Shown: piece after piece, positions 43,937 to 53,225 of the stretch | Layout: the number at the start of each line of letters is the position of its first letter | How positions within the stretch are numbered: the stretch's first letter is position 1 | Assembly (NCBI GenBank): GCA_001689495.1 | Contig: LUJS01000042.1 | Location: 148,177-212,176 of the forward strand | Reading direction: 5' to 3' | Length of the DNA stretch: 64,000 nt | Source: Bacteroidales bacterium M8 | GTDB taxonomy: Bacteria; Bacteroidota; Bacteroidia; Bacteroidales; Muribaculaceae | The notes under the pieces: generated by a model | Told to the model about the DNA's origin: nothing | Databases searched by the model: none | The model's input: only the letters and a program-made list of their open reading frames with translations | Position numbers and translations under genes: made by a program

Positions 43937-44809
43937 TCATATTCGGTCAAGAACAGTGCCGACAAGGTCGTGGACAGCAGTCTTGTAGTTGGGGTTGGCG
44001 TCGGTGTTCATGCGGTTGGCTATGATCGAGCATACGGTCATGGCGCGGTGCCCCATCAGGCGGCCCAGTCCCTGCAGGGGGGCCGACTCCATCTCATAGT
44101 TGGTCACCTTGCGGCCATCGTGGCGGAAGTGCTCTATGCGCTCGTTCAGGTCGGGATTGGCCAGCGGCAGGCGCAGCTTGCGTCCCTGCGGGCCATAGAA
44201 TCCGACGGCCGAGATGGTCACGCCCCTCACCATGTCGTCGCGCCCGATGCGGCTCACCAGCTCCTCGTCGGCGTCGACCACGTATGGCTTGGCCCACAGC
44301 GGATTCCAGCCGACAGACTCGCAGAAATCGTGCTCGAAGTCGAGGTCGGCCACCTCGTTGCGGCCTGCATAATAGTTGAGCACGCCGTCAAATCCGATTG
44401 ATTTCTCGGCAATTACGGGCGTGCCCAGCTTGAGCTCGGGCTGAAGCGCCCCCGAGGTGCCTATGCGCACCATGGTGAGGCGGCGTTTGTTCTCGCGCAC
44501 CTCGCGGGTGGCGAAGTCGATGTTGGCCAGAGCGTCGAGCTCGTTGATGACGATGTCGATGTTGTCGGGGCCGATGCCGTGAGACAGGCACATGATGGGT
44601 TTGCCGTTATAGGTGCCCCCGATGGTGTGGAACTCGCGCGACGACACCTCGAAGTCCTTGGTGTCGAAGAACGATGCCACCATGTCGACACGTCCGGGAT
44701 CGCCCACGAGGATTATGCGGTCCGTGAGCTGCTCGGGGAGCAGGTGCAGATGGAATACCGAGCCGTCGGGATTGATGATGAGCTCGGATTCGGGGATGAT
44801 TTCTTTCAT
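43937..44809 (-). CDS. udp: Nucleoside phosphorylase, uridine phosphorylase-like
   Basis: A 290-residue phosphorylase of the PNP/UDP family 1, which splits nucleosides with phosphate into base and ribose 1-phosphate. It shows GDPGRVDMVA near residue 37-46 for phosphate binding, SHGIGPDN, the central RIGTSGALQPEL and the C-terminal YEMESAPLQGL with the ribose-contacting EME. The last suggests a hexameric phosphorylase; uridine versus purine preference is not certain. It is downstream of dprA by 48 nt in the same direction. Confidence 0.87.
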   Translation of the reverse strand: MKEIIPESELIINPDGSVFHLHLLPEQLTDRIILVGDPGRVDMVASFFDTKDFEVSSREFHTIGGTYNGKPIMCLSHGIGPDNIDIVINELDALANIDFATREVRENKRRLTMVRIGTSGALQPELKLGTPVIAEKSIGFDGVLNYYAGRNEVADLDFEHDFCESVGWNPLWAKPYVVDADEELVSRIGRDDMVRGVTISAVGFYGPQGRKLRLPLANPDLNERIEHFRHDGRKVTNYEMESAPLQGLGRLMGHRAMTVCSIIANRMNTDANPNYKTAVHDLVGTVLDRI

Positions 44810-44857
44810 AGCGGTTTGTATTGATGATTACATGATTATAACAAATCCAGTGCCCTC

Positions 44858-45961
44858 TCAGTTGGCGCGGTATGCGCCGCCGGGCATGGCCGTGAGCAGT
44901 CCGCGCGACTCCATGTCTATCAGCTTGCCCATCAGGCGGTGCGTGGGCATGTCCACGCGGGCGGTCAGCTCGCCCAGAGTGGCGTCGCCCTGTCTTGTCA
45001 GCACCTCCATGATGGCCTCCTCCTCGGGCGTCAGCTCCTCGAACAGCTGGTGTTGCGTCCCCTCGGGCTCGCGCGCGGGCCAGCGCATGGCTTGCATTAT
45101 CTCCTCGGCCGAGGTGACGAGCTGGGCCATGTTCGAGGCTATCAGTGAGTTGCAGCCGCGCGAATAGCGGTCGGTCACCCTGCCCGGCAGGGCGAAGACG
45201 TCGCGCGAGTATGCTCCCGCCAGACGGGCCGTGACCATGGCGCCCCCTTTGGCGTCAGATTCGGCCACCACCAGACAGTCGGCCAGACCGGCCACTATGC
45301 GGTTGCGGGCCAGAAAGTTGCCGCGGTGGGTGGCGTCGATTGACCGGTAGTCGGTCATCAGCATTCCCCCCGAGCGCACCATGCGCACGGCGGCCTCGCG
45401 GTGGGTGGCCGGATAGAGCGTGTTCAGGCCGTGGGCCAGCACCCCAATCGTGGGCACCCCGGCATTGAGGGCGGCGCGGTGGGCGGCAATGTCTATGCCG
45501 TATGCCAGACCGCTCACCACCACCACTGGGTCTGACATAGTCGAGGCCAGATCCCTGACCAGAGCCTCGACAAACCCCGTGCCGTATGTCGTGGCGTGTC
45601 GCGTGCCCACCACCGAGACAAACCGGGCCGCGTTGAGGTCGGTGTCGCCGATGCAATAGAGCATCAGTGGCGCGTCGGGGCACTCGAGCAGCCGTTGGGG
45701 ATAGTCAGGGTCGCTGAAGAACAGCGTCCGGATGGAGTTGGCCTCGACAAACCGGAGCTCGCGCTCGGCATCGCGCAGGGCCTGCGACCTGACGGCATCG
45801 CTGAACGGACGCGAGTTGACGCCCGTTATCGCCGCCAGTTGCCGCTCGGAGAGGCCGAAAAAGTTCTCGAGCCCACCGGCGCGGTCCACGACGAATCGCG
45901 CGAACTCGGTATTGAGTCCGCGTATCGAGCTCAGGGCTATGCGGTGCAGCAGGTCGGGCAT
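44858..45961 (-). CDS. dprA: DNA-processing protein DprA
   Basis: A 367-residue protein that binds incoming single-stranded DNA and loads RecA during natural transformation. It has an N-terminal SAM-like helical part, the Rossmann-like core (VGTRHATTYG, VSGLAYGIDIAAHRAAL, GHFLARNRIVAGL in the form GNFLARNRIVAGL) and a C-terminal winged-helix domain (EEEAIMEVLTRQGDATLGEL). The ATG at 45961 is chosen: it lies 11 nt past the thioesterase stop, and the longer open frame upstream has no homology. Competence is not otherwise evident in the window. Confidence 0.93.
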   Translation of the reverse strand: MPDLLHRIALSSIRGLNTEFARFVVDRAGGLENFFGLSERQLAAITGVNSRPFSDAVRSQALRDAERELRFVEANSIRTLFFSDPDYPQRLLECPDAPLMLYCIGDTDLNAARFVSVVGTRHATTYGTGFVEALVRDLASTMSDPVVVVSGLAYGIDIAAHRAALNAGVPTIGVLAHGLNTLYPATHREAAVRMVRSGGMLMTDYRSIDATHRGNFLARNRIVAGLADCLVVAESDAKGGAMVTARLAGAYSRDVFALPGRVTDRYSRGCNSLIASNMAQLVTSAEEIMQAMRWPAREPEGTQHQLFEELTPEEEAIMEVLTRQGDATLGELTARVDMPTHRLMGKLIDMESRGLLTAMPGGAYRAN

Positions 45962-45972
45962 GGGCGGGGGTG

Positions 45973-46362
45973 TCAGTTGTCGATGCCCAGTTTCTCGGCG
46001 GCCCTGTCGCCGCGCGACAGACGTCCGTCCTCCAATATTACCACCGTGACGTCGGCGTGCACCACGTGTGCCCCGGTCTTGGTGTTGTATATGTCTTGCA
46101 CAAAGATGAATCTCGCACCGTTGCGTCTCACCGTCAGGCGCGACTCCATCACGTCGTCCATCGTCAGCGACGACAGATATTCTATCTCGATCTTGCGCAC
46201 CACGGGGTCCAACCCCTCGACATGCATCTCGCGAAACGACGTGCCCCGCGCCTCGCAAAACTCGTGGCGGGTTATCTCCAGATAGTGCAGGTAATTGGCA
46301 TTGTTCACGATGCCCTGTGCGTCGGTCTCGTAATCACGCACCTTTATTGTAGTACTGAACAT
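45973..46362 (-). CDS. Acyl-CoA thioesterase, 4HBT/YbgC family
   Basis: A 129-residue hotdog-fold thioesterase. The N-terminal signature VRDYETDAQGIVNNANYLHY has the catalytic aspartate (D14) in the position typical of 4-hydroxybenzoyl-CoA/YbgC-type enzymes. Start set at 46362 (MFSTTIKVRDY); further upstream codons read through repeat sequence. It is placed between an acyl-CoA synthetase and dprA, so it may hydrolyse acyl-CoA made by the synthetase; substrate is unknown. Confidence 0.88.
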   Translation of the reverse strand: MFSTTIKVRDYETDAQGIVNNANYLHYLEITRHEFCEARGTSFREMHVEGLDPVVRKIEIEYLSSLTMDDVMESRLTVRRNGARFIFVQDIYNTKTGAHVVHADVTVVILEDGRLSRGDRAAEKLGIDN

Positions 46363-46409
46363 GGAATCAGATATGAGGGGATATGGGTGTGGGCGATAGG
46401 GCAAATACT

Positions 46410-46440
46410 TATTGGACCCATAAGTCCTATCAGTCCTATC
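46410..46440 (-). repeat. 9-bp tandem repeat, ATAGGACnn family
   Basis: On the minus strand ATAGGACTG, ATAGGACTT, ATGGGTCCA follow each other in the gap between the acyl-CoA synthetase and thioesterase genes. Same family as at 18866-18904. Confidence 0.65.
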
Positions 46441-46450
46441 GCCCCCCGGT

Positions 46451-48121
46451 TCAAGCATTATACAAGTATCTCTTTATTGATCTCTTGGGAGTCTTTTCAA
46501 ACTCGTTGGCTATGAGCTGTATCTTGTCGATGCGCTCGTATGGCGCCACCAGCTTGTTCAGCTCGGTGCGCACGCGCTCCATCTCCTCGGGCAGGCGCTC
46601 GTTCGACACCTTGTCGCGGTCCATCGCCTCATAGTCGGGATATACCAGCGCCATCAGGTGGCCGCCGCGGTCCACCACGAGGCTCTCGGCCACGTATGGC
46701 ATGTTGTTGAGCTTGGCCTCGATCTCCTCCGGATAGATGTTCTGTCCGTTAGACGACAGGATCATAGTCTTGTAACGTCCGCGGATGAATATGGTGTTGT
46801 CGTTCGAGATCGTGCCCATGTCGCCCGTGTGCAGCCACCCCTCGGCGTCGATCACGGCCTCCGTGGCCTCGGGATTCTTGTAATAGCCCTTCATCACGTT
46901 CTCGCCGCGCACGCATATCTCGCCCGGCACCTTGGCGGGGTCGGGCGACCCTGCGATCTTGGCCTCCATGATGCCCGGCAGCACGCGCCCCGACGAGCTC
47001 ACTATGAACTTGCGCCACGGCGTATAGCTGATCAGCGGGCCGCACTCGGTCATGCCATAGCCCACGGTGAACGGGAATCCCACCTTGTGCAGGAACTGCT
47101 CGACCTCGCCGTTCAGTGGCGCGCCGCCCACGATGACCTCCTCGAACTCGCCGCCGAACGCAGCTATCAACTGCTGGCGTATCTTGCGATAGACCATCTT
47201 GTTGAGTCCCGGCACGCGCGTCATGTGGCGCACATAGCCCTTCTCGAGTATCGGGCGCAGCTTGTTGCGGTATATCTTCTCTAGTATCAGCGGCACGCAT
47301 ATTATCAGGTTGGGCCTGACCTCGGCAAACGCCTTGAGCAGCAGCTTGGGGGTCGGCAGCTTGCCCAGCATCGTGATGTGCGTGCCCACGGCGAGGGGCA
47401 CCAGCATGTCGAACGCACACCCGTAGGCGTGGGCCAGCGGCAGGAACGACAGGCAGCGCGACCCGCGATAGTGCAGGCGCGACTCCATGCCGAACACCAC
47501 GTTGCCCTTGAGGTTGCGCAGCGTCAGCATCACGCCCTTCGAGAATCCCGTCGTGCCCGACGTATAGTTTATCTCGGCCACGCTCTCCTCGTCCAGATCC
47601 GGATAGACCACGTCGGCCGTGGTGAATCCGTTGGCATACAGGCGCCTCATGCGGTCGGACAGACGCGACAGTACGCGCTCGGCCTTGCCCGAGTTCGACG
47701 GATGCTCGGCCAGAATCTCGCGCTTGTCCAGCGAGAACACGGCCTTGACGTCGGGAATCTTGTCAAACTCCATGTTGTCGAAGATGGCCTCGCTGATGAA
47801 CAGCATCACGCTGCCCGAATGGTTGATGATATGCTGGGCGTCCTGCACGTTGAAGTCGTTGAGCACAGGCACTATGACGGCCCCGTATGTGATGGTGGCC
47901 ATGTACGTCACCACCCACTGTATCGAGTTCTTGCCCATCAGAGCTATCTTGTCGCCATGCTTCACGCCACACTCCTTGAACAGCAGGTGCGTGGCCGCGA
48001 TGCGGCGGGCCAGATCGGCATAGGTCATCGTAGACCCCGACCCGAAATCCGACAGTGCCGGCAGGCTCCAGTTCTTTCTGAACGAAGAGGCATAGATCTG
48101 TAACAGCTTTTCGTGATTCAT
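46451..48121 (-). CDS. AMP-binding long-chain acyl-CoA synthetase
   Basis: A 556-residue ANL-superfamily enzyme that activates a carboxylic acid with ATP and transfers it to CoA or ACP. It has the P-loop-like YTSGTTGFSKG at 186-196, GYGMTECGPLISY for adenylate binding, HTGDMG and the C-terminal-domain hinge (FIRGRYKTMILSSNGQNIYPEEIE), where the catalytic lysine is replaced further downstream region not clearly seen by eye. Fatty acids are the likely substrate. It is first in a unit with the thioesterase, dprA and udp; a promoter at 48225-48255 precedes it. Confidence 0.9.
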   Translation of the reverse strand: MNHEKLLQIYASSFRKNWSLPALSDFGSGSTMTYADLARRIAATHLLFKECGVKHGDKIALMGKNSIQWVVTYMATITYGAVIVPVLNDFNVQDAQHIINHSGSVMLFISEAIFDNMEFDKIPDVKAVFSLDKREILAEHPSNSGKAERVLSRLSDRMRRLYANGFTTADVVYPDLDEESVAEINYTSGTTGFSKGVMLTLRNLKGNVVFGMESRLHYRGSRCLSFLPLAHAYGCAFDMLVPLAVGTHITMLGKLPTPKLLLKAFAEVRPNLIICVPLILEKIYRNKLRPILEKGYVRHMTRVPGLNKMVYRKIRQQLIAAFGGEFEEVIVGGAPLNGEVEQFLHKVGFPFTVGYGMTECGPLISYTPWRKFIVSSSGRVLPGIMEAKIAGSPDPAKVPGEICVRGENVMKGYYKNPEATEAVIDAEGWLHTGDMGTISNDNTIFIRGRYKTMILSSNGQNIYPEEIEAKLNNMPYVAESLVVDRGGHLMALVYPDYEAMDRDKVSNERLPEEMERVRTELNKLVAPYERIDKIQLIANEFEKTPKRSIKRYLYNA

Positions 48122-48224
48122 AATGCTCTCATAAACATGGTTATATGCTATATAACGCTGATTTACAAACGATTGTTCAGCCCAATAGCACGCCGTCCGT
48201 ACGTGACCCCGTCCAACGCAACGG

Positions 48225-48255
48225 CAAAGTAACTAAAAATCATCGAATTGTCAAA
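48225..48255 (-). promoter_or_regulatory. Promoter of the acyl-CoA synthetase unit
   Basis: On the minus strand TTTG at 48255-48252 and TTACTTTG (7 of 8 to TAnnTTTG) at 48232-48225, spacer 19 nt. The leader would be about 97 nt. Confidence 0.55.
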
Positions 48256-48314
48256 ATTTATCGTCACCGACACGCCTCCCCGCATCCCCGGCCCCGCCCC
48301 CGCGGCGTCGTGCC

Positions 48315-49106
48315 CTATCGGGTGCCTGATACCCGGGTGTATGCCTCCTCGAGTCCTATTATGGCGTGGAGGTCGCCGCCGGCGGTGAGGTAATAGAGTA
48401 CGTCGGCGTCATCCCACCACACCCTTGCCACGGCCTCGTCGGTCAGGGTGGTCCCCTTGCCGGGCGCCGTCGTCCAGTTCAGCCCCTCGGCGGTGGCCGT
48501 CATCAGCCCCACCGGCGTCAGCACCATGTCGGATATGGTCGGAGACACGAACACCGGCACGAGTTGGCCTTCGGGCGATGCGGCGAGTATGCTGTCGTCA
48601 ATCCACAACATGGTGTTCTGCCCGAGGGTCGAGATCTTGAGCAGGGCGCCCTCGACGCTGAAGAACGGAATGCAGGTACGGTCAGAGGGGTTTATCTCGT
48701 AGACGCACGAGAAGTCCTCGTCGGCGGTGAGGGCATAGAATGTCGAGTCGGTGGCCGCGTGCAGCGTGAACTGTTCGTTGTCCAGTCGGCCCACCGATTG
48801 CCGTGGCAGCGAGTCGGTGGCTACGCGGTATATGCTGTCCCCCTCGGCGGCATAGACAGCCCCGCCGCACCCCACTATAGACCGCGCGTCGTTGGGCTCG
48901 TGCCATCTCATGGCGTCGAAGTCGGGATTGTCGAGCATCATCACCGAGTCTGGTCCGCATCTCAGGCCCAGCCCCAGCCCCGGCAGGTGCAGTATCTCGT
49001 CGGGGCTCACGGTCATCTCGCTCTTGTCTATCAGCACCACCCTGTCGATGGCGCCCGCCGTCAGCGCGCACAACAGCGCGCACAATGTCATAGCAATCTT
49101 TTTCAT
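48315..49106 (-). CDS. Exported protein of unknown function, last gene of a four-gene unit
   Basis: A 263-residue protein with a clear signal peptide (MKKIAMTLCALLCALTAGA). The mature part is a series of short beta-like repeats (IVGCGGAVYAAEGDSIYRV, LDNEQFTLHAATDSTFYALT, TISDMVLTPVGLMTATAEG), suggesting a small beta-propeller; no enzymatic residues or family recognised. Its start overlaps the stop of the upstream gene by four bases (ATGA, 49103-49106), so translation is coupled to the other three unknown genes. Confidence 0.75.
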   Translation of the reverse strand: MKKIAMTLCALLCALTAGAIDRVVLIDKSEMTVSPDEILHLPGLGLGLRCGPDSVMMLDNPDFDAMRWHEPNDARSIVGCGGAVYAAEGDSIYRVATDSLPRQSVGRLDNEQFTLHAATDSTFYALTADEDFSCVYEINPSDRTCIPFFSVEGALLKISTLGQNTMLWIDDSILAASPEGQLVPVFVSPTISDMVLTPVGLMTATAEGLNWTTAPGKGTTLTDEAVARVWWDDADVLYYLTAGGDLHAIIGLEEAYTRVSGTR

Positions 49107-50212
49107 TGGTCACCAAGCATTTCCGAGTAGTAGATTTCGCGATATTCCTCGGCACTCATGGGCTGGGAGTCGAGATAGTCTTTCAGTATCATCTGCTGCC
49201 TCTCGTCGGCGGTCATCACCGACCGTGTGGGCGATGGGGCAGGGGGCGTGGTCAGCGTTTCCGAGCTCCAGTCCTTGCCGAGTGTCGATACCGCTCCGTC
49301 GTCGAGCTTGATGCCCTTATACTCGGCGTATGTCTGCTCGGCCTTCTTGATGCGGCGCAGCTCGGCTCGCACCATCAGGGCCTTTTTCAGCATCGCGGCA
49401 CGCTCTTGGGGCAGCGGCCGGCGCTGCACCTGTGCCAGTTGCGGGCGGGCGGTGTTGCGGCGCTGTGTCTGCGGATATTTCATGATGCGGCGCGGTTTGT
49501 TCTGTCCGCGCAGCATCCGGGCCTTGTCGCGCCCCGTAGACTTGGGGGCGTTCTTGTCAAACTGCGGTCCGGCCAGTTTGTGGGCCTGACGTGCGCGTTG
49601 CTGTGCCATCGCGGCTCCCTCGTTGGCGTGATAGTAGTCGCTTGCGATGCGGCGGTTGGTCTGCTGTTGCAGCATGGCGTTGGTCATGGCCGTGACCTCT
49701 GCCGCGCGGTTGTCGTCGGCAATCTTGCGCTCCAGCTCCTGCCGGCGCTTGCGTTCGGCGGCCTCTCGCTGGGCCTGCAGTTGAGCCTCTCGCTTTTTCG
49801 CGCGCCAAGCCCTGCCGGCTTCGGATGTCTGATGGTTGTAGTTCTTGCCGGTCTTGCGGGCCTGCTTGGCGCTCGTGGGCGCGGTGCTTGTCGATGTCGA
49901 GCGTTTCTTGGGCGCTCTTGTCACCTTGCGCGACACCTTGTTGTAGAGGCCATTGGTGTTTATCTCCTTGCCGACCAAGATTGTCGGATTCGAGAAAGAG
50001 TTGGCCCCGTCCTCGCGCATGCATTTGGCCACCGACTGTATGTTGCGGGTGCCCTTGTTGCAGTCGACGAATTGGTCGTCGGGATGCGACGAGGGGTTTG
50101 ACGTCCAGAAATCCGTGCCGAACTCGGGCGAGTAGACCCATCCCTGTGCCCCGGCGGCAAGTGCCGCCGACAGAAACAATATGGATATGAAGTTTCTCAT
50201 GTTATATGTCAT
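49103..50212 (-). CDS. Exported basic coiled-coil protein of unknown function
   Basis: A 369-residue protein with a signal peptide (MRNFISILFLSAALAAGAQ, if counted from the second Met at residue 5). The first part of the mature chain has two or three cysteines (DCNKGTR, KCMRED), followed by a very basic, Ala/Gln/Arg-rich coiled-coil (KKREAQLQAQREAAERKRRQ) and a long disordered Lys/Arg-rich middle. The C-terminus is acidic (MSAEEYREIYYSEMLGDQ). No family recognised. The start overlaps the upstream paralogue by four bases and its own stop overlaps the next gene, so it is an inner gene of the unit. Confidence 0.75.
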   Translation of the reverse strand: MTYNMRNFISILFLSAALAAGAQGWVYSPEFGTDFWTSNPSSHPDDQFVDCNKGTRNIQSVAKCMREDGANSFSNPTILVGKEINTNGLYNKVSRKVTRAPKKRSTSTSTAPTSAKQARKTGKNYNHQTSEAGRAWRAKKREAQLQAQREAAERKRRQELERKIADDNRAAEVTAMTNAMLQQQTNRRIASDYYHANEGAAMAQQRARQAHKLAGPQFDKNAPKSTGRDKARMLRGQNKPRRIMKYPQTQRRNTARPQLAQVQRRPLPQERAAMLKKALMVRAELRRIKKAEQTYAEYKGIKLDDGAVSTLGKDWSSETLTTPPAPSPTRSVMTADERQQMILKDYLDSQPMSAEEYREIYYSEMLGDQ

Positions 50213-51603
50213 TGATTTGTCTGATAGTTATCCGATTTGGCCTTGAGTTTGTCAAGGGATTCTCTGTTCCACTTCATCCAAGCTTTGGGCGACTTTGCAT
50301 AGTCCTTGAATGCCTTGAACTCTTGCTTTAGTTCGTTATACTCGTCAGAATCTTTTGTCAGAGCTTTCAGACGGACATCGTAATTATCTTTTTCGTTATT
50401 ATACCATATCTTGTATTCGTTCTCGAATCTCTTGCGTTTCTCTTTCTCGGCTTTCATTTCTTCCTTGGTGACACCATGTAAGTAATATGAACCATACATG
50501 GTCCATGGTTGTCCTACATTACGATGACTTGTCCCGACAAAAGTGACATTGTCATCTTTCTCCCAGCGGTAATATCTGGTCTTGTGGCGGTATTCCGACA
50601 CATTGGGCTTCGGCGAGTCGGAGCGCGATTCGATGAGTGTCGCAAATAGTTCGGCCTCGAGGCAATAAGGATTGACCATGTGGAGCGTTGTCTCGACACT
50701 CCATATTCGGTCTTTGGAGACCATGAGTCCGTCTACGATGGCATTGATGCCCGCCGCGACCATTCCTGAGGCGAGATTGCCAGCGAGTCTGGTAGAGAAA
50801 TCATATTTGCTGCGTGACAGCTGGCCTGCCACCGATGCCTGTGTGGCTTGCACGCTCTGGCGCACTATGGCAGATATTTCGGGGTCGCCTCGTTTCAAGC
50901 GTTCATCGCCCCAAAACGAATATATGGAATATGCATTTTCATCGACCACCACTTTGCGCGAAAGGTTTTTTGGCTCGCCTGACATCTTATTGACAAAATC
51001 GAAATCCGTCTTCTCGATATAATTTGAATCATCCTTAGGGAATCCCGCCACATCCTCCGAGACCCACACGCCGGCTATGGCTTCGCGGATGGGGCGGCGG
51101 GTGCGGATATTGTGCAGGTACGAGCGTGCATGGTCCAGCTCGTCGTCATAGTCATATCCGAGACGTGTGGCATACTCCTCGAGCAGGGGAATGTATTTCT
51201 TGATGGTAGTGGTATCGGTGTTCCCGCGCGCCATGGCAAGCTCGGTGGCGTACAGCGGCCCGAGGTTGGGATTGTCGGCCCCTGCCAGTGCCATGAAACA
51301 CTCTCTGAACGCCTTGGCATGGTCCGCCTTGTTTTCTTCGGTATAACTGACAAAAAAGTCATATAGCCGCGAGCATATCGAGTCGCGCACTTCCGCGGGC
51401 TTTGCGTTGCCAAAGTTGCGCAGTGCATTCAGTCGAGTCGGCGCCATCTGCGGGTTTTGGGACAGAGCCGTGGCATAGTCGTCGGCCATGATGAGCGCCG
51501 AGTCGACCACGGCATTTATGTCCGATCCCCGGGCAGAGATCAGACTCGCCAGAGCCAACATGGCCAATATCAGTCGTTTCATGGGCATGGCTTTAGATTT
51601 CAA
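50209..51603 (-). CDS. Exported protein of unknown function, paralogue B
   Basis: A 464-residue protein with a signal peptide (MKRLILAMLALASLISARG, from Met-8). The N-terminal half is helical and closely matches the next upstream gene (shared RDSICSRLYDFF, LLEEYATRLGYDYDDELD); the C-terminal half is different and ends in a charged, coiled-coil-rich tail. A segment GNLASGMVAAGINAIVDGLM is hydrophobic but probably not a true span. No catalytic motif or family recognised. It overlaps paralogue A by 11 nt at its start and the coiled-coil gene by 4 nt at its end. The C-terminal part is more AT-rich than neighbours. Confidence 0.78.
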   Translation of the reverse strand: MKSKAMPMKRLILAMLALASLISARGSDINAVVDSALIMADDYATALSQNPQMAPTRLNALRNFGNAKPAEVRDSICSRLYDFFVSYTEENKADHAKAFRECFMALAGADNPNLGPLYATELAMARGNTDTTTIKKYIPLLEEYATRLGYDYDDELDHARSYLHNIRTRRPIREAIAGVWVSEDVAGFPKDDSNYIEKTDFDFVNKMSGEPKNLSRKVVVDENAYSIYSFWGDERLKRGDPEISAIVRQSVQATQASVAGQLSRSKYDFSTRLAGNLASGMVAAGINAIVDGLMVSKDRIWSVETTLHMVNPYCLEAELFATLIESRSDSPKPNVSEYRHKTRYYRWEKDDNVTFVGTSHRNVGQPWTMYGSYYLHGVTKEEMKAEKEKRKRFENEYKIWYNNEKDNYDVRLKALTKDSDEYNELKQEFKAFKDYAKSPKAWMKWNRESLDKLKAKSDNYQTNQ

Positions 51604-53092
51604 GTAAATTTTTCAATTCTTCTGCAAGCGGTGCCGCCTCGCCTGTTTTGTTTTTCAGCTTGGCAAACATGATTTCGTTGAACCATTGATAGAACCATTT
51701 GCCGCTGCCGTTTGCCTGCCAGTACTCGCGGGCCTGACTCACAATACGCTTCATCCTCTCGTTCTCGGCCTTCGAGGGCTCGAAGAGCGGAACGTATGTG
51801 TCTAATGTCGTCAGAAAGAATATGTTGTCTTCGGGCGTCCATCTGTAATACGACACTTCGGCGTTTCGCTCTTTCACCTTTGGAGTCTCGCGGTCAGAGC
51901 GGACCTCGACATTGATTATGTCAAGGCGTCCTATCATCTTGTCGGGGTGCTGCAGCTGCAGGTTGACCTCGGCGCTATAGATCTTGTCTTTTGAAACGCT
52001 GAAATGGTCGATTATGCCGTTTGATATGGCCGAAAATCCCGAGGCGAGAGTGTTTGCGAGCATCTCCTCGCCAAAACTGTATTTGCTGCGCGAGAAATGA
52101 CCCGCCACCTGCGCCTGAGTGTGCTGAATGGATTGCCTGAGGGCTGCCGACAGCTCGGGGTCGTTGCGCCGCAACTGCTCGGTACCCCACAGTCCGTACA
52201 GCCATCTCGAATTGTTGTCGGTGACTGTCCGTATGGTGTTATACACCCAGTTTGAAGTGCGTTTGCCCGACTTTTCCCTGATCTTCGGGTTGTCTGCCGG
52301 GATGTCGAATGCCTCACATTCGCTTCTCTGCAGTGCCAAGAATCCTTTTTTCTTGTCGGCAAGGCTGACGAGCTGACGGCTGCCGGTCGGTGTGCGACCG
52401 AATGCCAGTATGTTCAGGGTCATTATCGCCGTTTCCTGCTCCAAGTCTTTCAATGCAGCCGAATAGCCATTGCCACCCATGACGCTGAACACCTGCTTGG
52501 CTGAGAATCCATAGGTGGATGATGCCAGCGGATATTTCAGGAACTCATCGCTAATCCATACCCCCACAAGGTCATCGTCGATATGTCTGCGGACGCGGAT
52601 TCGGTCGATGAATCCCTTTGCCTCGTCCAGCTCGTCGTCATAGTCATATCCGAGACGTGTGGCATACTCCTCGAGCAAGGGAATGTATTTCTTGAGAGTC
52701 GTGGTGTCGGTGTTCTCGCGGGCTATGGCCAGCTCGGCGGCATACAGCGGCCCGAGTCCGGGATTGTCGGCTCCTGCCAGCGCCATGAAACAGTCCTTGA
52801 ACGCCGCAGCCCTGTCGGTCTTGTCCTGTTCGGTATAATTGACAAAAAAGTCATAGAGTCGCGAGCATATCGAGTCGCGCACCTCCGCGGACTTTGCGTT
52901 GCCAAAGTTGCGCAATACCTTGAGTCGGGTGGGTGCCATCTCGGGCTTGTCTTTGAGGGCGTCGGCATAGGTGTCGGCCATGATGAGCGCCGAGTCGACC
53001 GCCGATTCAATATCGGCAGGGGCGGCGGCTTGACCGTATGCAGACAATGCGGCACACATTATTATAAGGGCAATAAGTAGACAGTGTCTCAT
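51593..53092 (-). CDS. Exported protein of unknown function, paralogue A
   Basis: A 499-residue protein with signal peptide MRHCLLIALIIMCAALSAYG. The start at 53092 is chosen because it gives this signal peptide; the open frame before it crosses the promoter. The N-terminal 160 residues are nearly the same as paralogue B, including stretches of almost identical DNA (51133-51215 against 52627-52709). The centre shares the pattern RQSIQHTQAQVAGHFSRSKY with B (RQSVQATQASVAGQLSRSKY). The last part shares only YYRW. Family unknown. First gene of the four-gene unit, behind a consensus promoter. Confidence 0.8.
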   Translation of the reverse strand: MRHCLLIALIIMCAALSAYGQAAAPADIESAVDSALIMADTYADALKDKPEMAPTRLKVLRNFGNAKSAEVRDSICSRLYDFFVNYTEQDKTDRAAAFKDCFMALAGADNPGLGPLYAAELAIARENTDTTTLKKYIPLLEEYATRLGYDYDDELDEAKGFIDRIRVRRHIDDDLVGVWISDEFLKYPLASSTYGFSAKQVFSVMGGNGYSAALKDLEQETAIMTLNILAFGRTPTGSRQLVSLADKKKGFLALQRSECEAFDIPADNPKIREKSGKRTSNWVYNTIRTVTDNNSRWLYGLWGTEQLRRNDPELSAALRQSIQHTQAQVAGHFSRSKYSFGEEMLANTLASGFSAISNGIIDHFSVSKDKIYSAEVNLQLQHPDKMIGRLDIINVEVRSDRETPKVKERNAEVSYYRWTPEDNIFFLTTLDTYVPLFEPSKAENERMKRIVSQAREYWQANGSGKWFYQWFNEIMFAKLKNKTGEAAPLAEELKNLLEI

Positions 53093-53225
53093 GGGTGTGT
53101 CGGTGTGTGTGGCCCGCCACTCTCCGAGCAGGCAATGATGAAATGCAGTGTGTGTGACAGACCGGCGGGAGAGTCGCAAGCCGATCCGATTGGCATGGAG
53201 GGTCGTATCGCCAACCCCTCGAGCG

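Noticed and set aside
45962..46258. 99-residue N-terminal extension of DprA
   Set aside because: It is the thioesterase gene read in another frame; the ATG at 45961 gives the normal DprA start.
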